Below, one piece after another: positions 26,181 through 35,550 of a stretch of DNA of 64,000 nt. A model generated the notes under the pieces. It was not told the DNA's origin, searched no databases, and was given only the letters and a program-made list of their open reading frames with translations. How positions within the stretch are numbered: position 1 is the stretch's first letter; every line of letters starts with the position of its first letter. The position numbers and the translations under genes were made by a program. Source of the stretch: DATBAX01 sp963723765 (GTDB lineage: Bacteria; Acidobacteriota; Terriglobia; Terriglobales; Acidobacteriaceae); the NCBI GenBank assembly GCA_963723765.1, contig CAVRSD010000006.1, positions 1 through 64,000 on the forward strand. Direction: 5' to 3'.

Positions 26181-28208
26181 ATGGAAGAAGTCTCGGACAA
26201 GGGAACCTATCGTTTTGGTCTGTTCAAAGCGGACTTGGCGAGCGGCACACTTAGCAGACAAGGTGAGCGAGTTAAGTTGCAAGAGCAACCGTTTCGCGTC
26301 CTCGCCCTCTTGCTCGAGCGGGCCAGCGAAGTAGTGACTCGGGAAGAGTTGCGTCAAGCTCTCTGGTCAGAAGACACCTACGTGGAATTTGAAGGCAGCC
26401 TCAACGCTGCTTTGAAGCGAGTCCGCTATGCGCTTCACGACTCCCCGGACAATCCTACTTTCATTGAAACCGTTCCCAAGCGAGGTTACCGGTTCATCGC
26501 GCCGGTCGAATATCTTGAGGCCGAATCCAACACCAAGCAGTCTTCAGGAACTGTACCCGTCGCGAGCCAGTATTCCCCGGCTTCCACTTCTTCCGTCCAG
26601 CCGACCGGGTTGGTTCGTGGAAAAGCGGCTTCTGCTGTGGTCATTGCTGCAGTAGTTGCTGTGGCATTGATTCTGGCGATTCAACTGGATGTTGGCGGGG
26701 TCCGCGAAAAATGGGGCCGTCCGGTGTCGGCGCAAATCCACCCCATTCGTTCCCTGGCGGTGTTGCCCCTGGAAAACTTGTCCAGTGATCCGGCGCAACA
26801 GTATTTCGCTGATGGCATTACCGACGAACTGATCACCGACCTGGCACAGATCAGCAATTTAAAAGTAATTTCGCGCACCTCCACGATTCAGTACAAGGAT
26901 ACAAAAAAATCAATTCCTGAAATCGGGAAAACGCTCGGCGCAGATGCTCTTATTGAAGGCACGGTGGAACGAGACGCGGATCGAGTCAGAATTCGCGTTC
27001 AGCTGATTGACTCCAGCAGCGATCACCACCTTTGGGCCAGGACCTATGATCGGGAACTCCGGGATGTCCTGCTATTGCAAAGTGAAGCAGCGCGCGATAT
27101 TGCCCAGGAGATTCGTGGACAGGTGGCCTCGGCACCATCCAATCCCAATGGTGCCACTCCTAATCCGGTCAACCCGGAGGCGTACGAGGCTTATCTGAAG
27201 GGACGCTATTTCTTGAATAAAAGGTCACCCGAAGGAATGAAGACCGGAAGTGGATACTTTGAGCAGGCGATTGCCGCAGATCCTCATTTTGCCCTGGCCT
27301 ACGCCGGCTTGGCCGATTGTTATTCCTTTCTTGGGTCGGACGTACTGCCGGCTTCCGTAGCCAGCGCCAAGGCCCGCGCTGCTGCCCTCAAGGCCCTGGA
27401 GTTGGATCCGTCCATTGCCGAGGGACATACAGCTCTGGCCATCATTCATTACTATTACGACTGGAATTGGAGCGACTCGGAACGCGAATTACGACGGGCC
27501 ATCCAGTTAAATCCCAACTACGCTACCGCTCACCATTGGTATAGCAACTATCTCGCGTCCATGGGCCGTTTTCCGGAAGCGGTCCAGGAAGCTGAATTGG
27601 CCCACGAACTCGACCCTCTTTCACCGAGTATCACTGTGAGCCTGGCAACCCAATATCGCAGTGCCCACCAATATGACCGCGCGATCGAAAACTTGAGCGC
27701 AGTGCTTGAACTGGATTCCAACTTCGCTCCGGCTCACAAAGGTTTGGGTAAGACCTACGAGGCCATGGGACTTTGGGCGTTGGCGATTGAGGAATTCCAA
27801 AAATCAGTTGCGCTTTCCCATGATTCCGAAAGCCTGGCCGACCTTGGCCATGCTTATGGTGTGTCTGGACGACGAGCCGATGCCCTCAAGATAGTCGAGC
27901 AACTACAGGCACAATCGGCCAAGAGCTATGTCTCTCCCTTCGTTATGGCAGCAGTGTTTGCCGGCCTCGGTGACAAGGACAAGGCCTTCTCTTACCTGGA
28001 GCAGGCTTACCGGGAACGCGACAGTCATTTGCCATTTCTTGCCATCGACATCTGGTTCGACCCGCTTCATTCAGATCCTCGCTTCACAAATCTGTGTCGC
28101 CGTATTGGATTGCCTTCCGTGACCGCACAGCAAGCTCAAGACTCAGCGCCGGCAGCTTCAATCGTGGGGAGTCTTCGGTGCGGGAATGGAAGAACAGAAA
28201 TGGCATGA
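26181..28208 (+). CDS. Winged-helix / TolB-like / TPR membrane regulator (CadC-type)
   Basis: 675 residues. Residues about 10-105 form an OmpR-type winged helix (VKLQEQPFRVLALLLERASE, VEFEGSLNAALKRVRYAL, FIETVPKRGYRF). A membrane helix lies near 155-175 (AVVIAAVVAVALILAI). Outside the membrane is a TolB/FlgO-like domain (IRSLAVLPLENLSSDPAQQY, YFADGITDELITDL, GADALIEGTVERDADRVRI) and then about seven TPR repeats to residue 650. The layout is that of CadC-like one-component regulators: DNA binding inside, sensing outside. Acidobacteria carry many copies. Target genes are unknown; the divergent G1 peptidase gene is a reasonable candidate. Confidence 0.88.
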   Translation: MEEVSDKGTYRFGLFKADLASGTLSRQGERVKLQEQPFRVLALLLERASEVVTREELRQALWSEDTYVEFEGSLNAALKRVRYALHDSPDNPTFIETVPKRGYRFIAPVEYLEAESNTKQSSGTVPVASQYSPASTSSVQPTGLVRGKAASAVVIAAVVAVALILAIQLDVGGVREKWGRPVSAQIHPIRSLAVLPLENLSSDPAQQYFADGITDELITDLAQISNLKVISRTSTIQYKDTKKSIPEIGKTLGADALIEGTVERDADRVRIRVQLIDSSSDHHLWARTYDRELRDVLLLQSEAARDIAQEIRGQVASAPSNPNGATPNPVNPEAYEAYLKGRYFLNKRSPEGMKTGSGYFEQAIAADPHFALAYAGLADCYSFLGSDVLPASVASAKARAAALKALELDPSIAEGHTALAIIHYYYDWNWSDSERELRRAIQLNPNYATAHHWYSNYLASMGRFPEAVQEAELAHELDPLSPSITVSLATQYRSAHQYDRAIENLSAVLELDSNFAPAHKGLGKTYEAMGLWALAIEEFQKSVALSHDSESLADLGHAYGVSGRRADALKIVEQLQAQSAKSYVSPFVMAAVFAGLGDKDKAFSYLEQAYRERDSHLPFLAIDIWFDPLHSDPRFTNLCRRIGLPSVTAQQAQDSAPAASIVGSLRCGNGRTEMA

Positions 28209-28233
28209 CAATCTCTTTTCTTCGCAGCTGATT

Positions 28234-29422
28234 CTATGAAGGAAGTGCATCCAGGATACCTTTTCGGTCGATCCATGCAAACGTGCCACGCACGATAAAA
28301 ACATTTAACAATATCGAAATCAATGACGCGGCAATCGCCGTGCTGAAAACATTCTCCGCCACCATTCCCGCCGATCGCGCGACTTGCACCACAATGAACG
28401 AGAGCTCGCCGATTTGCGTGAGTCCCGCGGCCACGGCAATTGCGGTCTTGAGGGAATAGCGGAAAAGCCAGACAATCAGGATCCAAACCAGAAATTTCCC
28501 GACCACGATCAGTAAAAGCATGAAAGCCGAGAAGCGGCAGGCTCTGGAAGAGCACCTTGGGATTAATTAGCGTTCCAAGCGAAACGAAGAAAAGCGCCAC
28601 AAAAGCATCGCGCAGGGGGACAAGTTGAGTATGGGCATCATGAAGGTCCTCCGAACCACTGATGGATAACCCGGCTAGAAACGCGCCCAGCGCCACCGAA
28701 AATCCGACTGCCTGCGCGAGCGCGGCGGTCCCCAGACAAACCGCGATTCCGATTAGCAGGAAAAGCTCGGGATTATTCATCAGCTTAATTCGCCGGAGAA
28801 GACGCGGGATTACTTTGATGGCCAGAAAGACCAGCGGGATTAGGAGGAGCAAGGCCTTGCCCAATGTCCACGCAACCTTCATCAGGCGGCCCTCTCCGGA
28901 ACCTGCAAATACTGGCAACACCACCGTCATGCAGATAACGGCGAGGTCTTCCACAAGAGTGATCCCAATCATCACCCGGCCATAGGTGGCAGTCATCTTT
29001 CCGCTGTCGGTCAGGAGCCGTGCCAACACCATGGTGCTGGCAACCGAAACCGTTGCCCCAATTACGATTCCCTCGGTCATGCTCCATCCGGCAAGCTTTG
29101 CTGTTGCCATCGCAATCACCAGCATCAGCAAAATTCCGATGGGCGCGCCGACAAGGGCCACCCACTTCACGCGCATCAGATCAGGGATGGAGAACTCGAC
29201 TCCCGTCGAAAACATCAACAGCACGACGCCGACTTCGGCAAATACCTCGAATGTATGTAAATCAGAAAGGTGTGGGCCAGGAGTAAACGGACTGACCACA
29301 ATTCCGCCCAGAACGTACCCAAGGATAAGAGGCAGGCGAAGGCGCCATGCCACCAGCCCCCCAATTGCGGCAGCCAGGAATATGTATGTCAGATCGCGGA
29401 ATAGGACCGGACTCGCTTCCAA
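28234..29422 (-). pseudogene. KefB-type cation:proton antiporter, broken by a frameshift
   Basis: The minus strand from 29422 reads a CPA2 transporter with many membrane helices: YIFLAAAIGGLVAWRLRLP, GVEFSIPDLMRVKWVAL, MVLARLLTDSGKM, VSLGTLINPKVLFQSLPLLG. Near 28520 the sense moves to another frame that continues MLLLIVVGKFLVWILIVWLF, AAGLTQIGELSFIVVQVARS and ends at 28234. One extra base at the junction (GGCTTTC-ATG) explains the break. In the first frame the tail runs on as non-hydrophobic residues to 28136. The short form would lack the last two or three helices. Either a recent pseudogene or a sequencing error. Confidence 0.8.
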
Positions 29423-29761
29423 TTTTTTCTATGCACCCAGCAGATGGTTCCGCTGTTCACTAAATCCTGGAAATTTCCGGAACCATCGAGAATTCTGGAA
29501 TCCCTTAAACCAATTCTTTTCAACTGTTTGCTATTGACCGTTGGCCTGCATTATAACAAAGGGGATTTTCCTCGAAGAAAATAGCAATTCAAAGTTTTCT
29601 GCAGCTATCGAAGTGCAGAATCTGCGGACCGCCAGAAAGAGAAGACACGTATCGAGAGCGAAAATCATGGCTTGACAACATTCCCTGGGAAATTGCACGG
29701 AACTGAAATTTGCTGGCAAGAAATACAACTCAAACAAATTTGACCCCGTAAGGAGATGATT
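29423..29761. other. Gene-free stretch between divergent genes
   Basis: 339 bases between the antiporter remnant (minus) and the VWFA-related gene (plus). The AT content is higher than in the flanking genes. Apart from the GGAG ribosome site at 29752-29755, I see no gene, hairpin or repeat in it. Confidence 0.5.
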
Positions 29762-30718
29762 ATGAAATCGCGAATGACACTCGGGTTTTACCCCATATTA
29801 ACCATACTGGCGATGTCCCTTGCCCTCCCTGGCTTGCAGGCACAAGACGCCGCTGCGACGACCGTTTCGGTCAGCATGACGGTTACGGTGAACGTCGCCG
29901 AAAACAAACGCATGCCCGAAATCACTCAGCAAGACGTTTTTGTTAAGCAGGGTAAGGAGCGCCTGAAAGTTACAGGATGGACTCCTGCCCAGGGAGACCA
30001 GGCTGGGTTGGATCTGTTCATCCTTATCGACGACGCCTCTGACACCAGCCTCGGATCGCAACTCGATGATTTGCGAACTTTCATCAGCGCTCAACCAGCA
30101 ACCACTTCGGTAGCGGTCGGCTATATGAGCAACGCTACTGTCCAACTGGTGCAGAACTTCACCACTGACCATGCTGCAGCCGCCAAGTCAGTACGCCTGC
30201 CGCTCGGGAATGCGGGCGCGTTTGGTAGCCCTTATCTTTCCGTAATCGATGCCATGAAACGATGGCCGGCCAGTAAAAACCGTCACGAAGTAATCATGGT
30301 GACTGACGGGATCGATCGCGCACGCAGCGGCCCGCGCTTCCGCGGATTAGGCTTCAACCCGGACGTAGATTCAGCCGGCGATGTCGCAATGCGAACAGGC
30401 ACCATCATCCATACCCTCTATGCGCCGGGCGTCGGCCGCATGCGACGCAACTATTGGGAAGCCAACACTGGGCAGATGGGCATTTCCAAGTTGTCGGACG
30501 TGACCGGGGGCGAGTCCTATTACCTGGGATTGCAAAGCCCGGTAAGTTTCGGCCCTTACCTCGAACAAATACAGAAGACACTCAACAATCAATACCTGTT
30601 GAGTTTTGCCGCCAAACCAGGCAAGAAGGCAGGTTTGCAATATGTGAAACTTAGCACCGAAGTTCCCGGGGTTGAGTTCTCAGCAGCTGACGCCGTCTGG
30701 GTTCCTGTCGCAAAATAA
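29762..30718 (+). CDS. VWFA-related acidobacterial protein, exported
   Basis: 318 residues from the ATG at 29762; GGAG stands six bases before it, whereas the ATG two codons earlier touches the GGAG and is unlikely. Signal peptide ending LPGLQAQ. A short N-terminal strand domain (ITQQDVFVKQGKERLKVTGW) is followed by a VWA-like domain: LDLFILIDDASDTSLGSQ, where DDASD replaces the classical DxSxS metal site, and HEVIMVTDGIDRA near residue 180. Ends with a small beta part (YLLSFAAKPGKKAGLQYVKL). Members of this family form multi-copy secreted proteins of unknown function in acidobacteria. Two larger relatives lie at 33697 and 35551. Confidence 0.85.
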   Translation: MKSRMTLGFYPILTILAMSLALPGLQAQDAAATTVSVSMTVTVNVAENKRMPEITQQDVFVKQGKERLKVTGWTPAQGDQAGLDLFILIDDASDTSLGSQLDDLRTFISAQPATTSVAVGYMSNATVQLVQNFTTDHAAAAKSVRLPLGNAGAFGSPYLSVIDAMKRWPASKNRHEVIMVTDGIDRARSGPRFRGLGFNPDVDSAGDVAMRTGTIIHTLYAPGVGRMRRNYWEANTGQMGISKLSDVTGGESYYLGLQSPVSFGPYLEQIQKTLNNQYLLSFAAKPGKKAGLQYVKLSTEVPGVEFSAADAVWVPVAK

Positions 30719-30758
30719 ATTGCGTCGAAAGGGGCCTACAGCGCTTAAAGAATCGCGG

Positions 30759-30783
30759 GGAGGCTGCGAAAATAGCAGCCTCC
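30759..30783 (+). other. Stem-loop after the VWFA-related gene
   Basis: GGAGGCTGC and GCAGCCTCC form a 9-bp perfect stem around GAAAATA, 40 bases after the stop codon. No T-run follows, so it may be a weak terminator or an mRNA 3'-end hairpin. Confidence 0.5.
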
Positions 30784-30895
30784 TCCACGATCCACCAGCT
30801 GCTTCATTTTTTTGATTGCGACCGTTGATCCGCGCTTAATCGCAGCTGGCCGCTTTGCATGCCCAAGATCACAAAATTAGGGAGGTGACTTTCCG

Positions 30896-32221
30896 ATGAC
30901 TTTTGACCGGCGGCAATTTAATCTTGGATTGTCAGTTGCGTTGTTAGGTCTGGGCGCGGGTCACCTTCGTGCGCAGACATCCCCAGATTCTTCCACTGCG
31001 GCATCCAGCGCGAGATCATCTGGCCTCAAGCGTCCGCCATATTTTTTCAAGCACCCGACATTTGAAGTTATCTTCTTGACCAGCCTTGGCCGGGCCTATC
31101 ACTCGGCAGGAAATGTAGGCAAGGTCCTGTATCTGACCACCCAGGTGGAAGACGGTAATTTTGAGAGTGCATTCATGGCTTTCAAACAAGCCGGAGATGA
31201 AGCGCGCGCGCAAGCCGAAGAATCGGCAAGCCACGGCCACAAAGAAAGTGCCAGGCAGGCCTATCTCTGGGCGCAGAATTTTTATGACAGCGCGACTTAC
31301 TTCGTGGACGGCTCCAAAGATCCCACCCGGTTTCTGCCGACCTGGGAACTTCTTTACGATTGCTGGATAAAGTCACTCCCTCTTTTCGATCCGCCGATTG
31401 AGTCCGTGAGCATCCCTTACGAGAACACCGAACTGCACGGGTTTTTTATTCGAGGAAAAAGTACATCGCGCAAACGCCCTTTGTTGATCTCGGTCAATGG
31501 CAGCGATGGCTCGCTTTTGGATATGTGGCTGTGGGGCGGTGCCGGTGCGCTCGCGAGGGGATACGATCTTTTGACCTTTGATGGACCAGGGCAGGGCTAC
31601 GCCCTGTGGAAGCAGAAACTTTATTTCCGTCCCGATTGGGAAAAGGTCATCACACCAGTCGTTGACTACGCGTTGAGCCGCCCAGAAGTGGATCCCAAAA
31701 AGATCGCTCTACAGGGAATCAGCCAAGGCGGGTACTGGGTACCGCGTGCCGTGGCTTTTGAAAAACGAATCGCAGCAGCGATCGCCGATCCTGGCGTGGT
31801 GGATGTTTCAACGTCGTGGATCGCGAGCCTGCCCAAGCCGATGATTGAATTATTGAAGGCGGGACGCAAAGCTGAATTCGACGGCTATCTCTCAAAGTCA
31901 CTCGACCCGGCAACCAGGTGGATTTTGAACTTCCGTATGCGGCCTTTTGGTTTCACATCCTATTACGACACCTTTAAAGCCACCATGGAATACAACCTCA
32001 CGGATGTTGCCGGGCAGATTCGCTGTCCGATACTCATTACTGAACCAGCCAACGAAGCTTATTGGCCAGGACAATCCCGCCAGCTCTATGACCTGGTGAC
32101 TTCCCCTAAAAAACTCGTGCACTTCTCGGAAAGTGATGGAGCTGATCTTCATTGTGAACCCAACGGGACCGGAATCCGCGATCTCCGCGTATTCGATTGG
32201 CTCGATGAAACTTTGAGATAA
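30896..32221 (+). CDS. Exported alpha/beta hydrolase (DHPON hydrolase/esterase type)
   Basis: 441 residues; GGAGGTGA lies seven bases before the ATG. The N-terminus (FDRRQFNLGLSVALLGLGAG) looks like a twin-arginine signal. A helical cap region (residues 55-160) precedes the hydrolase core: LLISVNGSDGS, LLTFDGPGQGYALW, the nucleophile elbow GISQGGYW with Ser276, and the late His in GADLHCEP. The family acid is not obvious at its usual place (ITEPANEAYW). This arrangement is that of the 2,6-dihydropseudooxynicotine hydrolase group, whose members cleave C-C, ester or amide bonds. Substrate unknown. Confidence 0.8.
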   Translation: MTFDRRQFNLGLSVALLGLGAGHLRAQTSPDSSTAASSARSSGLKRPPYFFKHPTFEVIFLTSLGRAYHSAGNVGKVLYLTTQVEDGNFESAFMAFKQAGDEARAQAEESASHGHKESARQAYLWAQNFYDSATYFVDGSKDPTRFLPTWELLYDCWIKSLPLFDPPIESVSIPYENTELHGFFIRGKSTSRKRPLLISVNGSDGSLLDMWLWGGAGALARGYDLLTFDGPGQGYALWKQKLYFRPDWEKVITPVVDYALSRPEVDPKKIALQGISQGGYWVPRAVAFEKRIAAAIADPGVVDVSTSWIASLPKPMIELLKAGRKAEFDGYLSKSLDPATRWILNFRMRPFGFTSYYDTFKATMEYNLTDVAGQIRCPILITEPANEAYWPGQSRQLYDLVTSPKKLVHFSESDGADLHCEPNGTGIRDLRVFDWLDETLR

Positions 32222-32277
32222 AGATTGCCGTATCGTTTCAGTTTTTCTTTTCCAACTTTATTCACAAAGGAGAGCAC

Positions 32278-32613
32278 ATGAAAATTGATGGGTTGATGAA
32301 ATTTCTTTTGCTGGTCATGGCTGTCGCTCTTTCGGCAATCGCACTGCATCCCTACGTGGCTCCTGTCCCTGTACAAGCGCAAGGCGGCGAGGCCCATCCC
32401 TTCTATATCGAGCCCGGGGTTGCCATGCTGCGTGCCCCGGACGGCAGCCGCCAGGCTCTGGGCAAAGTCATGGTTGACCTGCGCAATGGAAATATCTGGG
32501 GGTTCCCAACGCTTACGCAAGATCCTTATCCCGCAGCCGGAACCAACACCACCCTACCCGTCTCGCGTCCGTTCTTGTTGGGCAAGTTCGCGTTGGCGGA
32601 TGTAGACAAGTAA
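32278..32613 (+). CDS. Small exported protein, unknown
   Basis: 111 residues with GGAG five bases before the ATG and a signal peptide (FLLLVMAVALSAIALHPYVA, cleavage near VQAQ). The mature part is short and contains FYIEPGVAMLRAPDGSRQ, VMVDLRNGNIWGFPT and a Pro-rich end. It resembles small acidobacterial proteins of unknown role. It follows the hydrolase gene by 56 bases and may share its transcript. Confidence 0.65.
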   Translation: MKIDGLMKFLLLVMAVALSAIALHPYVAPVPVQAQGGEAHPFYIEPGVAMLRAPDGSRQALGKVMVDLRNGNIWGFPTLTQDPYPAAGTNTTLPVSRPFLLGKFALADVDK

Positions 32614-32646
32614 ATTGTTGATCCACGAAAAAGAGGGTGATTTGAT

Positions 32647-32919
32647 ATGGCGATATCCAAGTCTTCCGATCCGGGAGCGATCGTTGTCATTCTGCTGACC
32701 ATCGCCTTGTTCCTGGCAGCGTTGTTCGTGAAAGGATTCACCCACGAACTGCTTCTGGAGGCGGGTGTTTTTCTCGTCTCGGTGAAGCTGATTCTCATGG
32801 CAAAAAAGAATGCGGAAACCGAGACCCGCATGGAGGGCCACCTGACGCAAATCCAGGAGTTACTCACCCGCCAGAATTTACACCTTGCAGGAACTGAAAA
32901 AGAGGGCCTCGAAAAGTGA
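32647..32919 (+). CDS. Small membrane protein, unknown
   Basis: 90 residues. Two predicted membrane helices (IVVILLTIALFLAALFV and LLEAGVFLVSVKLILMA) are followed by a charged amphipathic helix (AETETRMEGHLTQIQELLTR) that could form a coiled coil. GGGTGA lies seven bases before the ATG. It lies 33 bases after the small exported protein gene. No family is recognised. Confidence 0.6.
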   Translation: MAISKSSDPGAIVVILLTIALFLAALFVKGFTHELLLEAGVFLVSVKLILMAKKNAETETRMEGHLTQIQELLTRQNLHLAGTEKEGLEK

Positions 32920-32924
32920 TGGTC

Positions 32925-33512
32925 TTACGGTCTTGGTGGCTGGATGCGAGACTTCCTTTGCTTGGAAATCGATTTCGCTGCCGGCCGATAAGTTTTGCGC
33001 AACACCAGCCCCAGCCCTCGCGTAAATGCTATCCGGTGATGATGCCAGCGACCAGGATACGGAAGTTCAACGTGACAACCTGCCCAGTGGATACGCTGTT
33101 GTGAACGCCTCACATTGGCTGAGATCGATCGCACGACGGTGATCACAATTTCCGGACGAAGCTGTTTTAAGATCCGCGCCAGACGAACTTCACCGTCCCG
33201 GCAAGCTTTGGTGCGCTGTTTATGGGGCAGACGATCAACTGGCCTGCCACATAAATCAACGAGATAACACCCTAATGCCTGGAACGATTCCAGAAACTCA
33301 CTCTCGCCGATTTCCGGGAACACATTGATAAAAGTGTCACGCACCGCCCGATAAAGTCCCGAGTCCGCCTGATAAAAGAATCGGCCCGACGCCGGCGGCG
33401 CTTCGCCGACAAACAGTACGCGCACCTTATTCGGACGATACCGTCTTCTTAGCCGCTCTCTGGCCAGCCCACTTTTATCTTCGGTCTGCCCCAATTCCTT
33501 CTTCCTTTCCAT
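32925..33512 (-). CDS. Uracil-DNA-glycosylase-like superfamily protein
   Basis: About 195 residues from the ATG at 33512; the frame is open upstream but that part looks non-coding and lies in the next promoter region. The core opens VRVLFVGEAPPASGRFFY, the G-E-A/x-P-P water-binding motif of the UDG fold, then LYRAVRDTFINVFPEIGE, ALGCYLVDLCGRPVD, RPEIVITVVRSISANV and a final RWHHHRIAFTRGLGLVL. Compared with true UDGs the second His-containing motif is altered, so glycosylase activity is uncertain. It ends five bases after the small membrane gene on the other strand. Confidence 0.7.
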   Translation of the reverse strand: MERKKELGQTEDKSGLARERLRRRYRPNKVRVLFVGEAPPASGRFFYQADSGLYRAVRDTFINVFPEIGESEFLESFQALGCYLVDLCGRPVDRLPHKQRTKACRDGEVRLARILKQLRPEIVITVVRSISANVRRSQQRIHWAGCHVELPYPGRWHHHRIAFTRGLGLVLRKTYRPAAKSISKQRKSRIQPPRP

Positions 33513-33696
33513 CGCTGACGTCTTGTACACGTTCGCTAACACGAATCGCAGCGCCGCCCAGCATGGGACTGGGCAGATATGCCCACCCCCGGTGTACACT
33601 GTTCGACAGCGTCGAAGCCCCAAAGGGAGGCCGGCGGGCGTGGTATGCCGACTGAGGGACATCCGATCCTTTTACCCGGCGGTTGCTGGAGTTTTT

Positions 33697-35529
33697 ATGA
33701 GAAGTTCTGCGGGAGCCACGCAACTTGTCACCCCCAGCGACGCAGCTCTAAACTTCCTCGTTCGTAATCTGCTTCCCAAGTTTTTGTTGTGCGTTTTCTG
33801 GTTTTTCGTTTGCCCCACTCTTGCACTCGCCCAAGCTGGTTCTCCACAGATTCCTGCTCTCACCCCTGCGCCGCAATCGGCAAGCATCCAGACCTCGGCG
33901 GAACTCACTTCCCACGACGAACCCACTGTATTCAAGGCGAATACGAAACTGGTGGTGGTACGCGCTGTGGCCCGCGATTCCCAGGGACACGCCATCGGCA
34001 ATCTTCACCAGGAAGACTTTCAAATCTTCGACAAAGGCAAACCCCAAGTCATCACCCAGTTCGAAGTCGAACAGCCCGGAAACCTGAGCGCGAAAATGGG
34101 ACAAGTCTCTGGTTCCAGCCCGGCGCCTGCCCTTGCCGCGCCTACGCGGTTTGTGGCTTACCTGTTTGATGATGTGCACCTGGAATTCGGCGACCTCGCC
34201 CGCGTGCGCGAGGCTGCGGAGCGACATTTTTCCACCTTGCGGCCCACCGACCGGGCGGCCATCTTCACCACCTCCGGTATGACGATTCTGGACTATACCG
34301 ATGATCGCCCCAAACTGCACGAAACCTTGCTTCGTCTCCAGCCGCGCCCCACCATGGGCAATTTCATACACGATTGCCCGGACATCAGCTACTACCAGGC
34401 GGATCTGATCGTTAACAAGCTCGATACTGACGCCATGCTGGTGGCGAACCAGGAAGCGGCTGAATGCGGAACCATCAACGTGCAGGGCGCAGCGATCGGG
34501 AATTCATCGGCCCTCGTGGAAAGCGCTAGCAGAAGTGTATTAAGCAAAGGCGACCAGGAAAGCCGGATGTCTCTCGGCATCCTGAAGCAGGTAGTCCAAA
34601 ACGCTGCCCGAATGCCAGGTCAGCGGAGCATCATTCTCGTTTCTCCTGGCTTCATCATGCCCGGACTGGAATACGAATACTACGAACTCGTCGATCGTGC
34701 CGTTCGCTCGCAAGTCGTAATCAGCACGCTGGATGCTCGCGGGCTCTATGTCATTCTTCCCTACGGCGATGCTAGTCGTCAGCCATCCAGTGTCCCTGGA
34801 GACAGTATGGGTGCGAATACTCCGCCGGTAAGCAAGACTCTCATGCAGGCTGCCGCTGCCAGCGCGAACGACGTTCTCCTCTCCTCTTTGGCGGACAACA
34901 CCGGTGGTATTTACTTTCACAACAACAACGATTTCAACGAAGGCTTCCGGCGCGTTGCCGAAACTCCGGAATATTCCTATGTGCTGGCATTCGCCCCGCA
35001 AAATCTCAAGCTCGATGGCAGCTTCCATACCTTGAAGGTCACACTGAAAGACCAGCCAAAATTCACCCTGCAAGCCCGCCGTGGTTATTACGCGCCCAAG
35101 AGTTCGACTGATCCGAACGACCAAGCCAAACAGGAAATTGAAGATGAAATGTACTCCCAGGAGGAGCTCCACAATCTTCCGGTCAACCTGCACACCCAGT
35201 TTTTCAAAGCCAGCGATGACGATGCCAAACTTATCGTCCTCGCCCATGTCGACGTAAAACGTCTGCACTTTCGCAAAGTCGAGGGGCGAAATGAGAACGT
35301 TTTGACCTGTGTCTCCGTTTTATTTAATCGCAATGGCAATTTTGTTCAGGGAATGCAAAAAACCGTCACCATGCACCTGAAAGACGAAACGTTGGAACAC
35401 ATGGCTTCCGGCATCACCCTTAAGACAAGTTTCGACGTAAAGCCAGGGGACTATCTGGTTCGGCTGGTAGTAAGGGATGCGGAAGGACAATTGATGTCCG
35501 CGGAAAATGGCGCAGTCGAAATTCAGTAG
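33697..35529 (+). CDS. VWFA-related acidobacterial protein, exported
   Basis: 610 residues from the ATG at 33697 (GGAG six bases upstream); a signal peptide lies at about residues 25-45 (LLCVFWFFVCPTLALAQ). The N-terminal strand domain reads LVVVRAVARDSQGHAIGN and EDFQIFDKGKPQVITQFE, followed by a VWA-like domain (FVAYLFDDVHLEFGDLARV, DRAAIFTTSG, RSIILVSPGFIM). The C-terminal half holds YVLAFAPQNLKLDGSFHTLK, LQARRGYYAP and a final beta domain. The classic metal-binding triad is only partly kept (DDVHLEF). It sits 21 bases before a second long member of the family, so the two were probably made by duplication and are co-expressed. Confidence 0.88.
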   Translation: MRSSAGATQLVTPSDAALNFLVRNLLPKFLLCVFWFFVCPTLALAQAGSPQIPALTPAPQSASIQTSAELTSHDEPTVFKANTKLVVVRAVARDSQGHAIGNLHQEDFQIFDKGKPQVITQFEVEQPGNLSAKMGQVSGSSPAPALAAPTRFVAYLFDDVHLEFGDLARVREAAERHFSTLRPTDRAAIFTTSGMTILDYTDDRPKLHETLLRLQPRPTMGNFIHDCPDISYYQADLIVNKLDTDAMLVANQEAAECGTINVQGAAIGNSSALVESASRSVLSKGDQESRMSLGILKQVVQNAARMPGQRSIILVSPGFIMPGLEYEYYELVDRAVRSQVVISTLDARGLYVILPYGDASRQPSSVPGDSMGANTPPVSKTLMQAAAASANDVLLSSLADNTGGIYFHNNNDFNEGFRRVAETPEYSYVLAFAPQNLKLDGSFHTLKVTLKDQPKFTLQARRGYYAPKSSTDPNDQAKQEIEDEMYSQEELHNLPVNLHTQFFKASDDDAKLIVLAHVDVKRLHFRKVEGRNENVLTCVSVLFNRNGNFVQGMQKTVTMHLKDETLEHMASGITLKTSFDVKPGDYLVRLVVRDAEGQLMSAENGAVEIQ

Positions 35530-35550
35530 ACAAGCACTTTGGAGGTAAGT

